Origin: Chloroflexota bacterium
GTDB taxonomy: Bacteria > Chloroflexota > Anaerolineae > Anaerolineales > UBA4823
Length of the DNA: 5,211 nucleotides
Assembly: GCA_017860725.1 (NCBI GenBank)
Contig: JAGDMX010000396.1
Span: 1-5,211, forward strand
Reading direction: 5' to 3'
Position 1 is the stretch's first letter; each line of letters opens with the position of its first letter. The notes under the pieces are model-generated. The model saw only the letters and a program-made list of their open reading frames with translations, searched no databases and was not told the origin of the DNA. Shown piece by piece: positions 1 to 5,211 of the stretch. The translations under genes were made by a program, and so were the position numbers.

Positions 1-603
1 CATTAAACGGTGAGCAGCTTCATTCACCGGATCGAATGCGATCCAACGGTGGTTGTAATCGATGGCCCTGGAAATTTCATTAATTTTTGTATACCCAATT
101 GTCAGGGTTTCCAGTGCCTGGGATTGCAAGGCTCGCATCTTTTCGGCAGTGAAGAACTGCCACTCATCGAATGCGGGTGCATCCGGTAAAGTGAACCCCG
201 CCAGGAAATCACCCTGATAGAGCTGAGTGGCTTCCTCCAGGTCGGTCAGGCACTGCTCGGATGCCTCGCCGGGCAGGCAGCGCGAGACCAACCCTTGATA
301 GATTGCGACATCCAGCCAGGTATTCTCCCAGTTTTGCCAGCTTACCTGATCGCGATCTGCAGAGAGCCAGCCGTCACCCAGTGCATTGTTGATCTCCCAG
401 ATCGTTCGCCGTAAGTAGGCGAATGACTTTGAGGCAGTAAATTCCGGCCAAAGCAAGGTAGCCAGCGCTTCGCGGCTGTATGTCTGGCGGTTAACGACCA
501 GGTAAGTCAACAATGCAATCGCTTTACGCCTGTCGGTGCTGATCGGAGTGCTGTTCAGGTAAATGCGCGGGCTTCCGAATAAGACAATCTTCAGGTTTGG
601 CAT
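1..603 (-). CDS. BTAD-domain (SARP/AfsR-like) transcriptional regulator, N-terminal part
   Basis: This is the first 201 codons of a regulator whose gene continues past the left edge. Residues 1-95 look like a winged-helix output domain: an FG.P.I strand near the start, RRKAIALLTYL at 25-35, then SREALATLLWPE at 43-54 and AYLRRTIWEIN at 62-72. Residues from about 95 on match a bacterial transcriptional activator domain: LYQGDFLAGF at 128-137, FDEW at 145-148, and the typical DPVNEAAHR at 191-199. In this family the pair binds DNA and interacts with other proteins, often ahead of an ATPase and TPR repeats, so a large protein is likely but cannot be seen. ATG at 603 is chosen because no other start codon lies between it and the in-frame stop at 640-642. 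GGAG lies 14 bases upstream, which is rather far. The gene runs the same way as the phosphatase gene, 140 bp downstream of it. The family is fairly sure; the target genes are unknown. Confidence 0.87.
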   Translation of the reverse strand, partial: MPNLKIVLFGSPRIYLNSTPISTDRRKAIALLTYLVVNRQTYSREALATLLWPEFTASKSFAYLRRTIWEINNALGDGWLSADRDQVSWQNWENTWLDVAIYQGLVSRCLPGEASEQCLTDLEEATQLYQGDFLAGFTLPDAPAFDEWQFFTAEKMRALQSQALETLTIGYTKINEISRAIDYNHRWIAFDPVNEAAHRLM

Positions 604-617
604 AACGGCAAATCTAA

Positions 618-631
618 CTCCAAAACTGGAG
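618..631 (-). promoter_or_regulatory. Small leader hairpin containing the likely ribosome binding site of the BTAD gene
   Basis: On the minus strand the leader reads CTCCA-GTTT-TGGAG, a 5-bp stem with a 4-base loop. The 3' arm contains GGAG, the only Shine-Dalgarno-like sequence before the ATG at 603. If the stem forms, it would hide the binding site and lower translation. The stem is short and this role is an inference. Confidence 0.3.
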
Positions 632-663
632 GAAAAGCATCACCAATGTTCGATAGTAAAAAT

Positions 664-669
664 ATTATA
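664..669 (-). promoter_or_regulatory. Candidate -10 element for the BTAD regulator gene
   Basis: The minus strand carries a perfect TATAAT here, about 60 bases before the start codon. The position 17 bp further upstream reads GGGTGT, which does not resemble TTGACA, and there is no TG extension. A promoter with a good -10 and a poor -35 often needs an activator. The expected -35 position lies in the loop of the inverted repeat at 676-711. Confidence 0.45.
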
Positions 670-675
670 CGTGAA

Positions 676-711
676 TTCGGGATAAAACACCCCTTTTTTC
701 TTTATCCCGAA
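676..711. repeat. Perfect 11-bp inverted repeat with a 14-base spacer
   Basis: The arms TTCGGGATAAA (676-686) and TTTATCCCGAA (701-711) are exact reverse complements; the spacer is rich in C and T on the plus strand. The element begins 32 bp after the phosphatase stop codon and just upstream of the TATAAT for the BTAD gene. It could be the 3' hairpin or terminator of the phosphatase transcript, but no clean run of T follows it on the minus strand. It could instead be an operator for the next gene. The sequence alone does not decide between them. Confidence 0.6.
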
Positions 712-743
712 CCGAGGTTATTATAGTTGATAACGCCACAATT

Positions 744-1463
744 TTATGTGATTAAATCGGTCGGTAAATGGTTTACCCGGTTGTGGTACACAAGTTGGAT
801 CTCTTTGGAGTAGAAATCAACTCGAGAGATGGCGGTGTTATTCATCAAAAACCACCATCCACCTTCATCCGGAAACCCGAATAATGCCGCCATGAGATGG
901 ATGTAAAACCCCCCATGACTGATCAGCGCCACGCGATCGTTGGTTTCTTTATGCCTGGTCAGCAGCTCGCCGGCAACGCGGCGCGCCCGCTCGCGCCGCT
1001 GATCCTGGTTCTCCCAGGGGCGATTCCACCAGCCACTTTCACCCAGCTCATCCGGTAAAATCAGGTCGGGATAGTGTGTGGCAAAGTATTGACGATTGGG
1101 TCCAGGATATCCCACCGGTTCATCGTGCGGTAGCTCGTCTAATACCAACCCACCGCGCTCATGCAGGTCGATCCAGGCGATCAAAGGTAATTTCAACCGC
1201 CCGGCGACTTTAATCCCGGTTTCAACTGCTCGCTGCATTAAGCTGGTGTACACATGGGTAATGCCATATCCGTTAATATTCTGCGGATCCCATTGGCGAT
1301 CTGGGTTATCACGAACTTGCACCAGGTGGTCCGCCAGCAGCTCCGCCTGGCGGTGTCCGGTCTCAGTCAGTTTCGGATCGACGATAAAGCTCTTCACATC
1401 TTGCGTTTGCTCCCATAAGGCATTGTTTTCGGATTGACCATGTCGGATAAAGTAGAGTTGCAT
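744..1463 (-). CDS. Histidine phosphatase family protein (phosphoglycerate-mutase-like)
   Basis: This 239-residue soluble protein belongs to the histidine phosphatase (phosphoglycerate mutase-like) superfamily, whose members transfer or hydrolyse phosphate through a phosphohistidine. The signature is at the N-terminus: RHGQSENN at 7-14, with H8 as the expected phosphorylated residue. The other pocket residues are visible: R78 in the SLMQRAVETG segment, E103 in HERGG as the likely acid, and H183 in SHGG. LTETGHRQA at 32-40 is the usual helix after the first loop. The substrate cannot be told: the branch includes cofactor-dependent mutases, phosphatases of sugars or cobalamin precursors, and broad-specificity enzymes. 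The loop at about 110-150, rich in Trp, Pro and Asn, probably shapes specificity. There is no signal peptide, so it should be cytoplasmic. The start at 1463 places the RHG motif directly at the N-terminus as usual, though only a weak AGGCGG-like ribosome site precedes it. It diverges from the ABC exporter gene. Confidence 0.92.
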   Translation of the reverse strand: MQLYFIRHGQSENNALWEQTQDVKSFIVDPKLTETGHRQAELLADHLVQVRDNPDRQWDPQNINGYGITHVYTSLMQRAVETGIKVAGRLKLPLIAWIDLHERGGLVLDELPHDEPVGYPGPNRQYFATHYPDLILPDELGESGWWNRPWENQDQRRERARRVAGELLTRHKETNDRVALISHGGFYIHLMAALFGFPDEGGWWFLMNNTAISRVDFYSKEIQLVYHNRVNHLPTDLIT

Positions 1464-1487
1464 TGTGTTAGGCCGCCTGTGTTAAGG

Positions 1488-1501
1488 ATGATAAAATTTT
1501 A
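1488..1501 (-). promoter_or_regulatory. Weak candidate promoter region for the phosphatase gene
   Basis: The minus strand has overlapping AT-rich hexamers here, TAAAAT (1496-1501) and TATCAT (1488-1493), 25 to 38 bases before the start codon. TTGAAC at 1516-1521 resembles a -35 element, but its spacing is 14 or 22 bp, neither ideal. The region must drive leftward transcription because the upstream gene diverges, but the exact site is uncertain. Confidence 0.2.
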
Positions 1502-1508
1502 CTGCAAA

Positions 1509-1529
1509 CCGGCAGGTTCAATGAGCCGG
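1509..1529. repeat. Short inverted repeat in the divergent intergenic region
   Basis: CCGGC (1509-1513) and GCCGG (1525-1529) are reverse complements around 11 bases. They sit between the leftward and rightward promoters of the phosphatase and exporter genes. Five base pairs is too little to claim a function; it may be one arm pair of an operator. Confidence 0.2.
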
Positions 1530-1536
1530 AATGGTA

Positions 1537-1554
1537 AGACAGGTATGTCTACCT
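1537..1554. promoter_or_regulatory. Two overlapping palindromes at the ABC exporter promoter, possible operator
   Basis: AGACA-GGTA-TGTCT (1537-1550) and AGGTA-TGTC-TACCT (1541-1554) are two overlapping 14-bp inverted repeats with 5-bp arms. Together they fill the spacer immediately upstream of the candidate -10 of the exporter gene. A dimeric repressor bound here would block RNA polymerase. Drug-type exporters are often controlled by such local repressors, but no repressor gene is visible next door. Confidence 0.35.
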
Positions 1555-1562
1555 GGCATAAT
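1554..1562 (+). promoter_or_regulatory. Extended -10 promoter of the ABC exporter gene
   Basis: TGG followed by CATAAT fits the extended -10 pattern TGnTATAAT with one mismatch and lies 28 bp before the start codon. No convincing -35 is found 16-18 bp upstream (TAAGAC or GTAAGA), as expected for promoters that rely on the TG extension. Confidence 0.4.
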
Positions 1563-1575
1563 CACAGAGAGTTCG

Positions 1576-1581
1576 TAGGAG
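1576..1581 (+). promoter_or_regulatory. Ribosome binding site of the ABC exporter gene
   Basis: TAGGAG lies 9 bases before the ATG at 1591 and supports this start over the next in-frame ATG four codons later. Confidence 0.6.
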
Positions 1582-1590
1582 TCGCTTGCT

Positions 1591-3378
1591 ATGTCGCACG
1601 GCATGGGTTGGTTTAGTTTTATCAGTGGACCGAGTGAAAAGCCGAAGATATCGTGGAGTCTGCTGCGCAGGGTATTGGTGTATGGGAAACCGTACCGCTG
1701 GAAAATCGCGGCCATGTTGGTTTTGATCTTGATCACGACCGGATTGGGATTGATCTCACCCCTGATCATGCGTGACTTAATCGATCGCACAATTCCCCAG
1801 AAAGACGTTCAACGCTTGTTGTGGCTTTCCCTGTTATTACTGGTCATTCCTCTCGTCAATGGCTTGATCAGTGTCGTTCAGCGGCGCTTAAACAGCCAGG
1901 TTGGTGAAGGCGTGATATTTGATCTACGGGTGGCGTTATATTCGCACCTGCAGCGCATGTCTTTGCGGTTTTTCACCAACACTCGCGTTGGCGAGCTGAT
2001 GAGCCGCTTGAATAATGATGTGATCGGTGCGCAAAATGCAGTCAGTAATACCATTGTGAATATCATCACCAATTTTGTTCAAGTGACTGCCATTTTGCTG
2101 GTCATGCTGCGCCTGGAGTGGCGGCTGACTTTGATCAGCGTGGCAATTCTGCCGTTGTTCATCCTGGCGGCCAGGTTGATGGGTGGCCGGCTGCGCGACA
2201 TTGCCCGCCAGGCTATGGATATCAATGCACAGATGAACGCCATGATGAATGAAACGCTCAACATCGCCGGCGCACTATTGGTCAAGCTGTTTGGGCGCAC
2301 CGGTGTGGAGATCTCGCGCTTTGAAAACCGGGCTATGCGCGTCCGTGAAATCGGGGTAAAACGAGCCACGATCGGCACGACCTTTTTTGTGATCGTCGGA
2401 CTGGTCAGTGCGGTCGGTACAGCACTGGTGTTCGGGCTGGGCGGCTATCTGGTCATCGAAGGGTTATTCACGATCGGCACGATTGTTGCCTTCGGCGCCT
2501 ACCTGACAAGCCTGTATGGCGCTCTGCAGGGCTTGACCAACGCACCGGTTGAATTTGCTACATCGGTTGTCAGCTTCGAACGAGTATTTGAAGTCCTTGA
2601 TCTGCCGTTAGATATAGAAGAAAAACCAGACGCGATTTGGCTGCATGATGTACGCGGAGAGCTCATATTTGATCAGGTTACCTTTAAGTACCAGGTGGCT
2701 GAGACCAGTCTGCTCAGCGAGGTGACCAGGTATGGTCAGATGGATCGGGTTACCACCGTATTGTCGGGTGACAGGCTTGCATCGAGCCCAGCGAAGCGTT
2801 CTAACGCTGACACTCAAACCAACGGCGGCAATGCCGGTCTGCCGGCCCTGCTGACCGATCTTAGTGAGAATGAGATCGTTACCCAGGCACGCGCGGTGGC
2901 ATTAGCAAATATCGAGTTCAAAGTTCAGCCCGGTCAGCTGGTTGCCCTGGTAGGTCCGAGTGGAGCCGGAAAAACTACATTAACCTATCTGATACCCCGG
3001 TTGTATGATCCTACCTCAGGCAGGATTATGATCGATGGCTTTGATTTGAGAGACGTCACGCTGGAATCGCTCAGCTCCCAAATCGGTATGGTCACCCAGG
3101 AAAACTACCTGTTTCACGACACAATCCGCACCAATTTGTTATACGCCAGGCTGGACGCAACCCAGGCGGAGCTAGAAGCTGCTTGCCGGGCGGCAAATAT
3201 TCACGATTTTATCGTTGGCTTACCGGAAGGATACGATACGATTGTCGGAGAGCGTGGCTATCGATTGAGCGGCGGGGAAAAGCAGCGCATTGCACTGGCT
3301 CGCGTAATCCTTAAAAACCCACGGATTTTGGTATTGGATGAGGCCACCAGTCCAGCACCATCCTGGCATCCGACTTGA
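1591..3378 (+). CDS. ABC exporter, fused membrane and ATPase domains, 3' end disrupted
   Basis: The 595 residues form a half-transporter of the type I ABC exporter family, which pumps lipids, peptides or drugs outward as a dimer. Hydrophobic segments lie near residues 38-60, 76-96, 152-173, 176-196, 260-289 and 294-314, giving six membrane helices. The linker ERVFEVLD (330-337) leads to the ATPase domain: A-loop Y367, Walker A GPSGAGKTT (455-463, K461), Q-loop Q503, signature LSGGE (559-563) and Walker B ILVLDE (579-584, catalytic E584). About 70 residues separate Y367 from Walker A's preceding strand, where roughly ten are usual, so the domain has a polar insert. After DEATS (583-587) the frame runs only eight unrelated residues to a TGA. 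The true C-terminus follows at 3354-3503 in another frame, and the D-loop and switch-histidine segment is missing. As it stands the product should not hydrolyse ATP normally. Substrate unknown; possible partner is a copy of itself. Confidence 0.9.
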   Translation: MSHGMGWFSFISGPSEKPKISWSLLRRVLVYGKPYRWKIAAMLVLILITTGLGLISPLIMRDLIDRTIPQKDVQRLLWLSLLLLVIPLVNGLISVVQRRLNSQVGEGVIFDLRVALYSHLQRMSLRFFTNTRVGELMSRLNNDVIGAQNAVSNTIVNIITNFVQVTAILLVMLRLEWRLTLISVAILPLFILAARLMGGRLRDIARQAMDINAQMNAMMNETLNIAGALLVKLFGRTGVEISRFENRAMRVREIGVKRATIGTTFFVIVGLVSAVGTALVFGLGGYLVIEGLFTIGTIVAFGAYLTSLYGALQGLTNAPVEFATSVVSFERVFEVLDLPLDIEEKPDAIWLHDVRGELIFDQVTFKYQVAETSLLSEVTRYGQMDRVTTVLSGDRLASSPAKRSNADTQTNGGNAGLPALLTDLSENEIVTQARAVALANIEFKVQPGQLVALVGPSGAGKTTLTYLIPRLYDPTSGRIMIDGFDLRDVTLESLSSQIGMVTQENYLFHDTIRTNLLYARLDATQAELEAACRAANIHDFIVGLPEGYDTIVGERGYRLSGGEKQRIALARVILKNPRILVLDEATSPAPSWHPT

Positions 3379-3503
3379 TCCTGGTGATGGATCGCGGCCA
3401 GATCGTAGAGCGTGGCACTCACCAGGAGCTTCTCCAGTTGGATGGGGTCTACGCTCAACTCTACCATACTCAATTCAGCCAGCGAGAGCTGTTGTCTCCC
3501 TGA
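3354..3503 (+). pseudogene. Detached C-terminal end of the ABC exporter ATPase domain
   Basis: Read one base out of step with the main exporter frame, this stretch encodes STILASDLILVMDRG, then IVERGTHQELL and YAQLYHTQF, ending at TGA 3501-3503. That is the standard end of an exporter ATPase domain, normally starting right after the switch-histidine motif HRL. It has no start codon or ribosome site of its own and belongs to the gene beginning at 1591. By family comparison, about 32 residues (roughly 94 bases) between DEATS and STIL are absent. Because the tail still encodes an intact family sequence without further stops, the deletion is recent or is an assembly error. Confidence 0.85.
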
Positions 3504-3585
3504 ATGACTGGGTGCAGGTCGTCTATATAAATCTGAGAATAAGACAAATGTCGTAGAGATATGCATACCCATTTGACAAATTCGA

Positions 3586-3594
3586 TGCTATACT
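3586..3594 (+). promoter_or_regulatory. Extended -10 promoter of the LysM protein gene
   Basis: TGC followed by TATACT fits the extended -10 pattern with one mismatch from TATAAT, 40 bp before the start codon. A perfect TTGACA lies at 3573-3578, but the 10-bp spacing is too short for it to act as the matching -35. The gene thus appears to be transcribed separately from the exporter. Confidence 0.5.
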
Positions 3595-3622
3595 GCACAG
3601 AAATCAGGTAGTATAAGTTGAA

Positions 3623-3628
3623 AAGGAG
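3623..3628 (+). promoter_or_regulatory. Ribosome binding site of the LysM protein gene
   Basis: AAGGAG followed by six bases and the ATG at 3635 is a strong Shine-Dalgarno site and fixes the start. Confidence 0.75.
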
Positions 3629-3634
3629 AGTTCC

Positions 3635-4249
3635 ATGAATAAAATTCTGAATGCAGAGAGTGCCCGGAGGCTGATTGCCGGTGTACTTGCCTGCGTGATC
3701 GTGCTGAGTGTATTTTTAGGCAGCTCGATCCAGGTCGCTACTGCACAGACTTGTTCGAGTTACTACAAAGTTCAATCTGGGGACACACTATCGGGCATCG
3801 CAGATAAGTATGGTTTGACAGTTCAAGCCTTAGCAACGGCCAACAATTTGAAGGAACCATACCAGATTCTGGTTGGTCAGGAGCTGTGTATCCCGCCGGG
3901 TGGTTCCACGCAGCCCACTGCGGCAGCGACCAGCTCTACAGCACAGGCAACTACCGGGGTCACTGTGACACAAAGCGGTCTGTACCTGGTAACCGTCAAA
4001 GCCACCAAGCTCTCGGCCAAGACACCCTATTATGTGCGTCTGTACCACGGTAATAAAATACCCAGAGGGCAGAGCATACGCCTGGGCATGATGAAAACGG
4101 ATAAGGCGGGCAACGCTACCAAGTCATATGGTATCCCGGCATCCTTCTATGACAAAAAAGAAACATTAACCGGTAAGTATGCAACAATTTGTTTGAAGAA
4201 TCCGTGGAATGATGCGACCCATTGCCGGGTAACCTATATGTACCCCTGA
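3635..4249 (+). CDS. Secreted LysM-domain protein
   Basis: This 204-residue exported protein has three parts. Residues 1-37 are a signal peptide: Arg11-Arg12, a hydrophobic core at 13-32 and a cleavage motif ending ATA near 35-37. Residues 43-87 are one LysM domain (YYKVQSGDTLSGIADKYGL, then LATANNL and ILVGQELCIP), the fold that binds N-acetylglucosamine chains such as peptidoglycan. C40 and C85 flank the domain and could form a disulfide. A Thr/Ser/Ala-rich linker (89-108) leads to a C-terminal part (109-204) that I do not recognise. It is rich in Tyr, Lys and Thr, looks like beta strands, and has a second Cys pair (C185, C196). No lipobox or sorting signal is visible after the cleavage site, so the protein is probably held at the cell wall by LysM. 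No catalytic motif is seen. It has its own promoter and terminator and is likely a single-gene unit. The LysM call is firm; the role of the C-terminal part is open. Confidence 0.92.
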   Translation: MNKILNAESARRLIAGVLACVIVLSVFLGSSIQVATAQTCSSYYKVQSGDTLSGIADKYGLTVQALATANNLKEPYQILVGQELCIPPGGSTQPTAAATSSTAQATTGVTVTQSGLYLVTVKATKLSAKTPYYVRLYHGNKIPRGQSIRLGMMKTDKAGNATKSYGIPASFYDKKETLTGKYATICLKNPWNDATHCRVTYMYP

Positions 4250-4279
4250 TCCCAGGCATGAGTAGTAGTGACTGAAGTG

Positions 4280-4317
4280 AAAAGTCCCCTCCATGGCGAT
4301 CATGAAGGGGACTTTTT
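4280..4317. terminator. Bidirectional Rho-independent terminator
   Basis: The arms AAAAGTCCCCT (4280-4290) and AGGGGACTTTT (4306-4316) pair perfectly over 11 bp. Inside the loop, CATG (4292-4295) and CATG (4301-4304) can extend the stem. A run of five T follows the GC core on the plus strand, and the A run on the left arm supplies T bases for the minus strand. It lies 30 bp after the LysM stop and 19 bp after the fumarase beta stop, so it ends both convergent units. Confidence 0.9.
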
Positions 4318-4335
4318 ATACTTATTCGCCAGGCA

Positions 4336-4959
4336 CTAGGGGATTGCCAGCAGCTCATCCAGCACGGCTTTGGATTTCTGTTCAATCACTGCATGCAGGG
4401 AGCCGCCATGGGCGTCCATGGTGACAACCGCGGGAAAGTCTTTTACTTCGATCACCCACATTGCTTCTGGGACACCAAAATCCAGTTTGTAAACTCCCAG
4501 CACCCGGGTGACCGTTTGGGCAATCAGAGATGCAGCGCCACCAATGGCATGCAGGTAGACACCACCGACCTCCTGGCAGGCAGCTAGGGTCTTAGGGCCC
4601 ATGCCACCCTTACCAATCACACCACGCACGGCTAGATGGCGCATCACATCTCCCTGGTAGGGCTCTTCGCGAATGCTGGTTGTGGGACCGGCGGCAACGA
4701 ATCGATAATCACGCGTGTCTAACCCGGCGACAACCGGACCGCAATGGTAAATGACTCCATCGTTGAGGATCGGTTTTATCGCCTCAAACACCTCCAGATC
4801 ATCGCCTTGCGGTTGCCGTACCTTTTTAATAAACGTGTCCACCAGCCACTTATGGACGGTGTCCCGTCCAGTGACCATCACGCCATTGAGAGCCACCGGG
4901 TCTCCCACTTTCAAACTACGCACGACTTGTTCTGTTAAGGGAAGCGAGACTGAATTCAT
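4336..4959 (-). CDS. Class I fumarate hydratase, beta subunit (Fe-S hydro-lyase C-terminal domain)
   Basis: This 207-residue protein is the beta part of the two-subunit [4Fe-4S] hydro-lyases. With the alpha subunit it converts fumarate and malate into each other in the cytoplasm as part of the citric acid cycle. Visible family motifs are PLTEQVVRSLKVGD at 7-20, TGRD at 30-33, YHCGP at 71-75, GPTTSIR at 91-97, GKGGM at 116-120, YLHAIGGAA near 135-143 and AMWVIEVKDFPA in the last third. The Thr, Arg and Lys of GPTTSxR and GKGG bind substrate in studied class I fumarases. The start is taken at 4959 because AGGAG lies six bases upstream; an ATG nine codons earlier (4986) has no such site. The alpha gene ends 42 bp upstream, so the two form an operon. 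L-tartrate dehydratase has the same architecture and cannot be fully excluded, but fumarase is more common in such pairs. Confidence 0.93.
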   Translation of the reverse strand: MNSVSLPLTEQVVRSLKVGDPVALNGVMVTGRDTVHKWLVDTFIKKVRQPQGDDLEVFEAIKPILNDGVIYHCGPVVAGLDTRDYRFVAAGPTTSIREEPYQGDVMRHLAVRGVIGKGGMGPKTLAACQEVGGVYLHAIGGAASLIAQTVTRVLGVYKLDFGVPEAMWVIEVKDFPAVVTMDAHGGSLHAVIEQKSKAVLDELLAIP

Positions 4960-4965
4960 TAGATT

Positions 4966-4970
4966 CTCCT
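4966..4970 (-). promoter_or_regulatory. Ribosome binding site of the fumarase beta gene
   Basis: AGGAG on the minus strand, six bases before the ATG at 4959, decides the start codon in favour of the 207-residue product. Confidence 0.65.
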
Positions 4971-5001
4971 CGTAGGAATAAACCATCCGTTGATCTGCTG
5001 T

Positions 5002-5211
5002 CTATTCGTAAACCGCTTCGCCATCGCGATAGATCATCTTCCTGCGCCGGTACGCCCAGCACATGTAAGATATGGAAACAAAGAAGCTGGCTGGCAGGCG
5101 ATGAAGGCTGGTGATCTTGGTGCCCAGTACGGTGGTCGCGCCGCCGAAGCCCATCGGACCAATCCCGAGCTGGTTTGCCTCATGGGTCAGTCGTTCTTCC
5201 ATTTCAGCCAG
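5002..5211 (-). CDS. Class I fumarate hydratase, alpha subunit, C-terminal end
   Basis: These are the last 69 residues of the alpha part of a class I Fe-S fumarase; the rest lies beyond the right edge. The segment LGIGPMGFGGATTVLG (window residues 15-30) is a hallmark of the family. H37 and PAS (40-42) follow in the same order as in E. coli FumA. The Cys of YMCWAYRRRK (codon 5059-5061) aligns with the third cluster ligand, Cys318 in FumA, and so should hold the [4Fe-4S] cluster. The end, RDGEAVYE, resembles the LDGSGPAYL stretch that in the fused enzymes leads on to the beta domain. The stop is TAG at 5002-5004. The Met at 5202 is internal, since the frame stays open to the edge and the family region begins well before it. 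Co-transcribed with the beta subunit. Confidence 0.9.
   Translation of the reverse strand: MAEMEERLTHEANQLGIGPMGFGGATTVLGTKITSLHRLPASFFVSISYMCWAYRRRKMIYRDGEAVYE

Noticed and set aside
717..734. GTTAT-N8-ATAAC inverted repeat after the phosphatase stop
   Set aside because: The arms are short and AT-rich, so chance is the simplest explanation.
1096..1437. 113-residue open frame on the plus strand
   Set aside because: It is antisense to the phosphatase catalytic region, whose family motifs are clear.
1434..1616. 60-residue open frame on the plus strand leading into the exporter start
   Set aside because: It covers the divergent promoter region and the exporter ribosome site, and has no recognisable composition or motif.
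1518..1790. 90-residue open frame on the minus strand between phosphatase and exporter
   Set aside because: It overlaps the exporter start and promoter on the opposite strand and has no motif or ribosome site.
3337..3378. Programmed frameshift in the exporter
   Set aside because: No slippery run is present and a shift would still leave the D-loop and switch-histidine segment absent.
3338..3556. 72-residue open frame on the plus strand over the exporter end
   Set aside because: It is not in the frame of the conserved exporter tail (3354-3503), shows no family motif, and has no ribosome site.
3258..3572. 104-residue open frame on the minus strand opposite the exporter end
   Set aside because: It lies antisense to the signature, Walker B and tail of the exporter, and its translation resembles no family.
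4960..4986. Nine-codon longer start for the fumarase beta subunit
   Set aside because: The ATG at 4986 lacks a ribosome site, and the AGGAG at 4966-4970 is well placed for the ATG at 4959.

Overview
The window carries six protein genes in three pairs, ordered minus-minus, plus-plus, minus-minus. Base composition looks moderate, and no rRNA, tRNA, insertion sequence or CRISPR array is visible. The gene content suggests a bacterium of the Chloroflexota, probably the Anaerolineae. The reasons are a BTAD-type regulator, a single-chain ABC exporter with a long insert in its ATPase domain, a secreted LysM protein with a Thr/Ala-rich linker, and a two-subunit class I fumarase. This assignment is an inference from gene style, not from a marker gene.

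Left pair (minus strand): a histidine phosphatase / phosphoglycerate-mutase-like protein (744-1463) lies upstream of the N-terminal part of a winged-helix plus BTAD regulator (1-603, running off the left edge). The 140-bp gap between them holds a perfect 11-bp inverted repeat (676-711), a consensus TATAAT (664-669) and a small hairpin that includes the likely ribosome binding site. The regulator may therefore have its own controlled promoter.

Central pair (plus strand): a fused membrane-ATPase ABC exporter (1591-3378) diverges from the phosphatase gene across 127 bp. Its reading frame breaks just after Walker B. The end of the ATPase domain follows in another frame (3354-3503), and about 30 residues that should carry the D-loop and switch histidine are absent. 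It is a damaged gene or an assembly deletion. Next comes a secreted LysM-domain protein (3635-4249) with its own extended -10 promoter and a strong terminator that also serves the convergent fumarase genes.

Right pair (minus strand): the C-terminal end of the fumarate hydratase alpha subunit (5002-5211, running off the right edge) is followed after 42 bp by the complete beta subunit (4336-4959). Together they form the class I [4Fe-4S] fumarase of the citric acid cycle. The three pairs share no obvious pathway. The most notable items are the broken exporter with its NBD insert and the palindromes in the two promoter regions. I see no clear evidence of a new multi-gene system.
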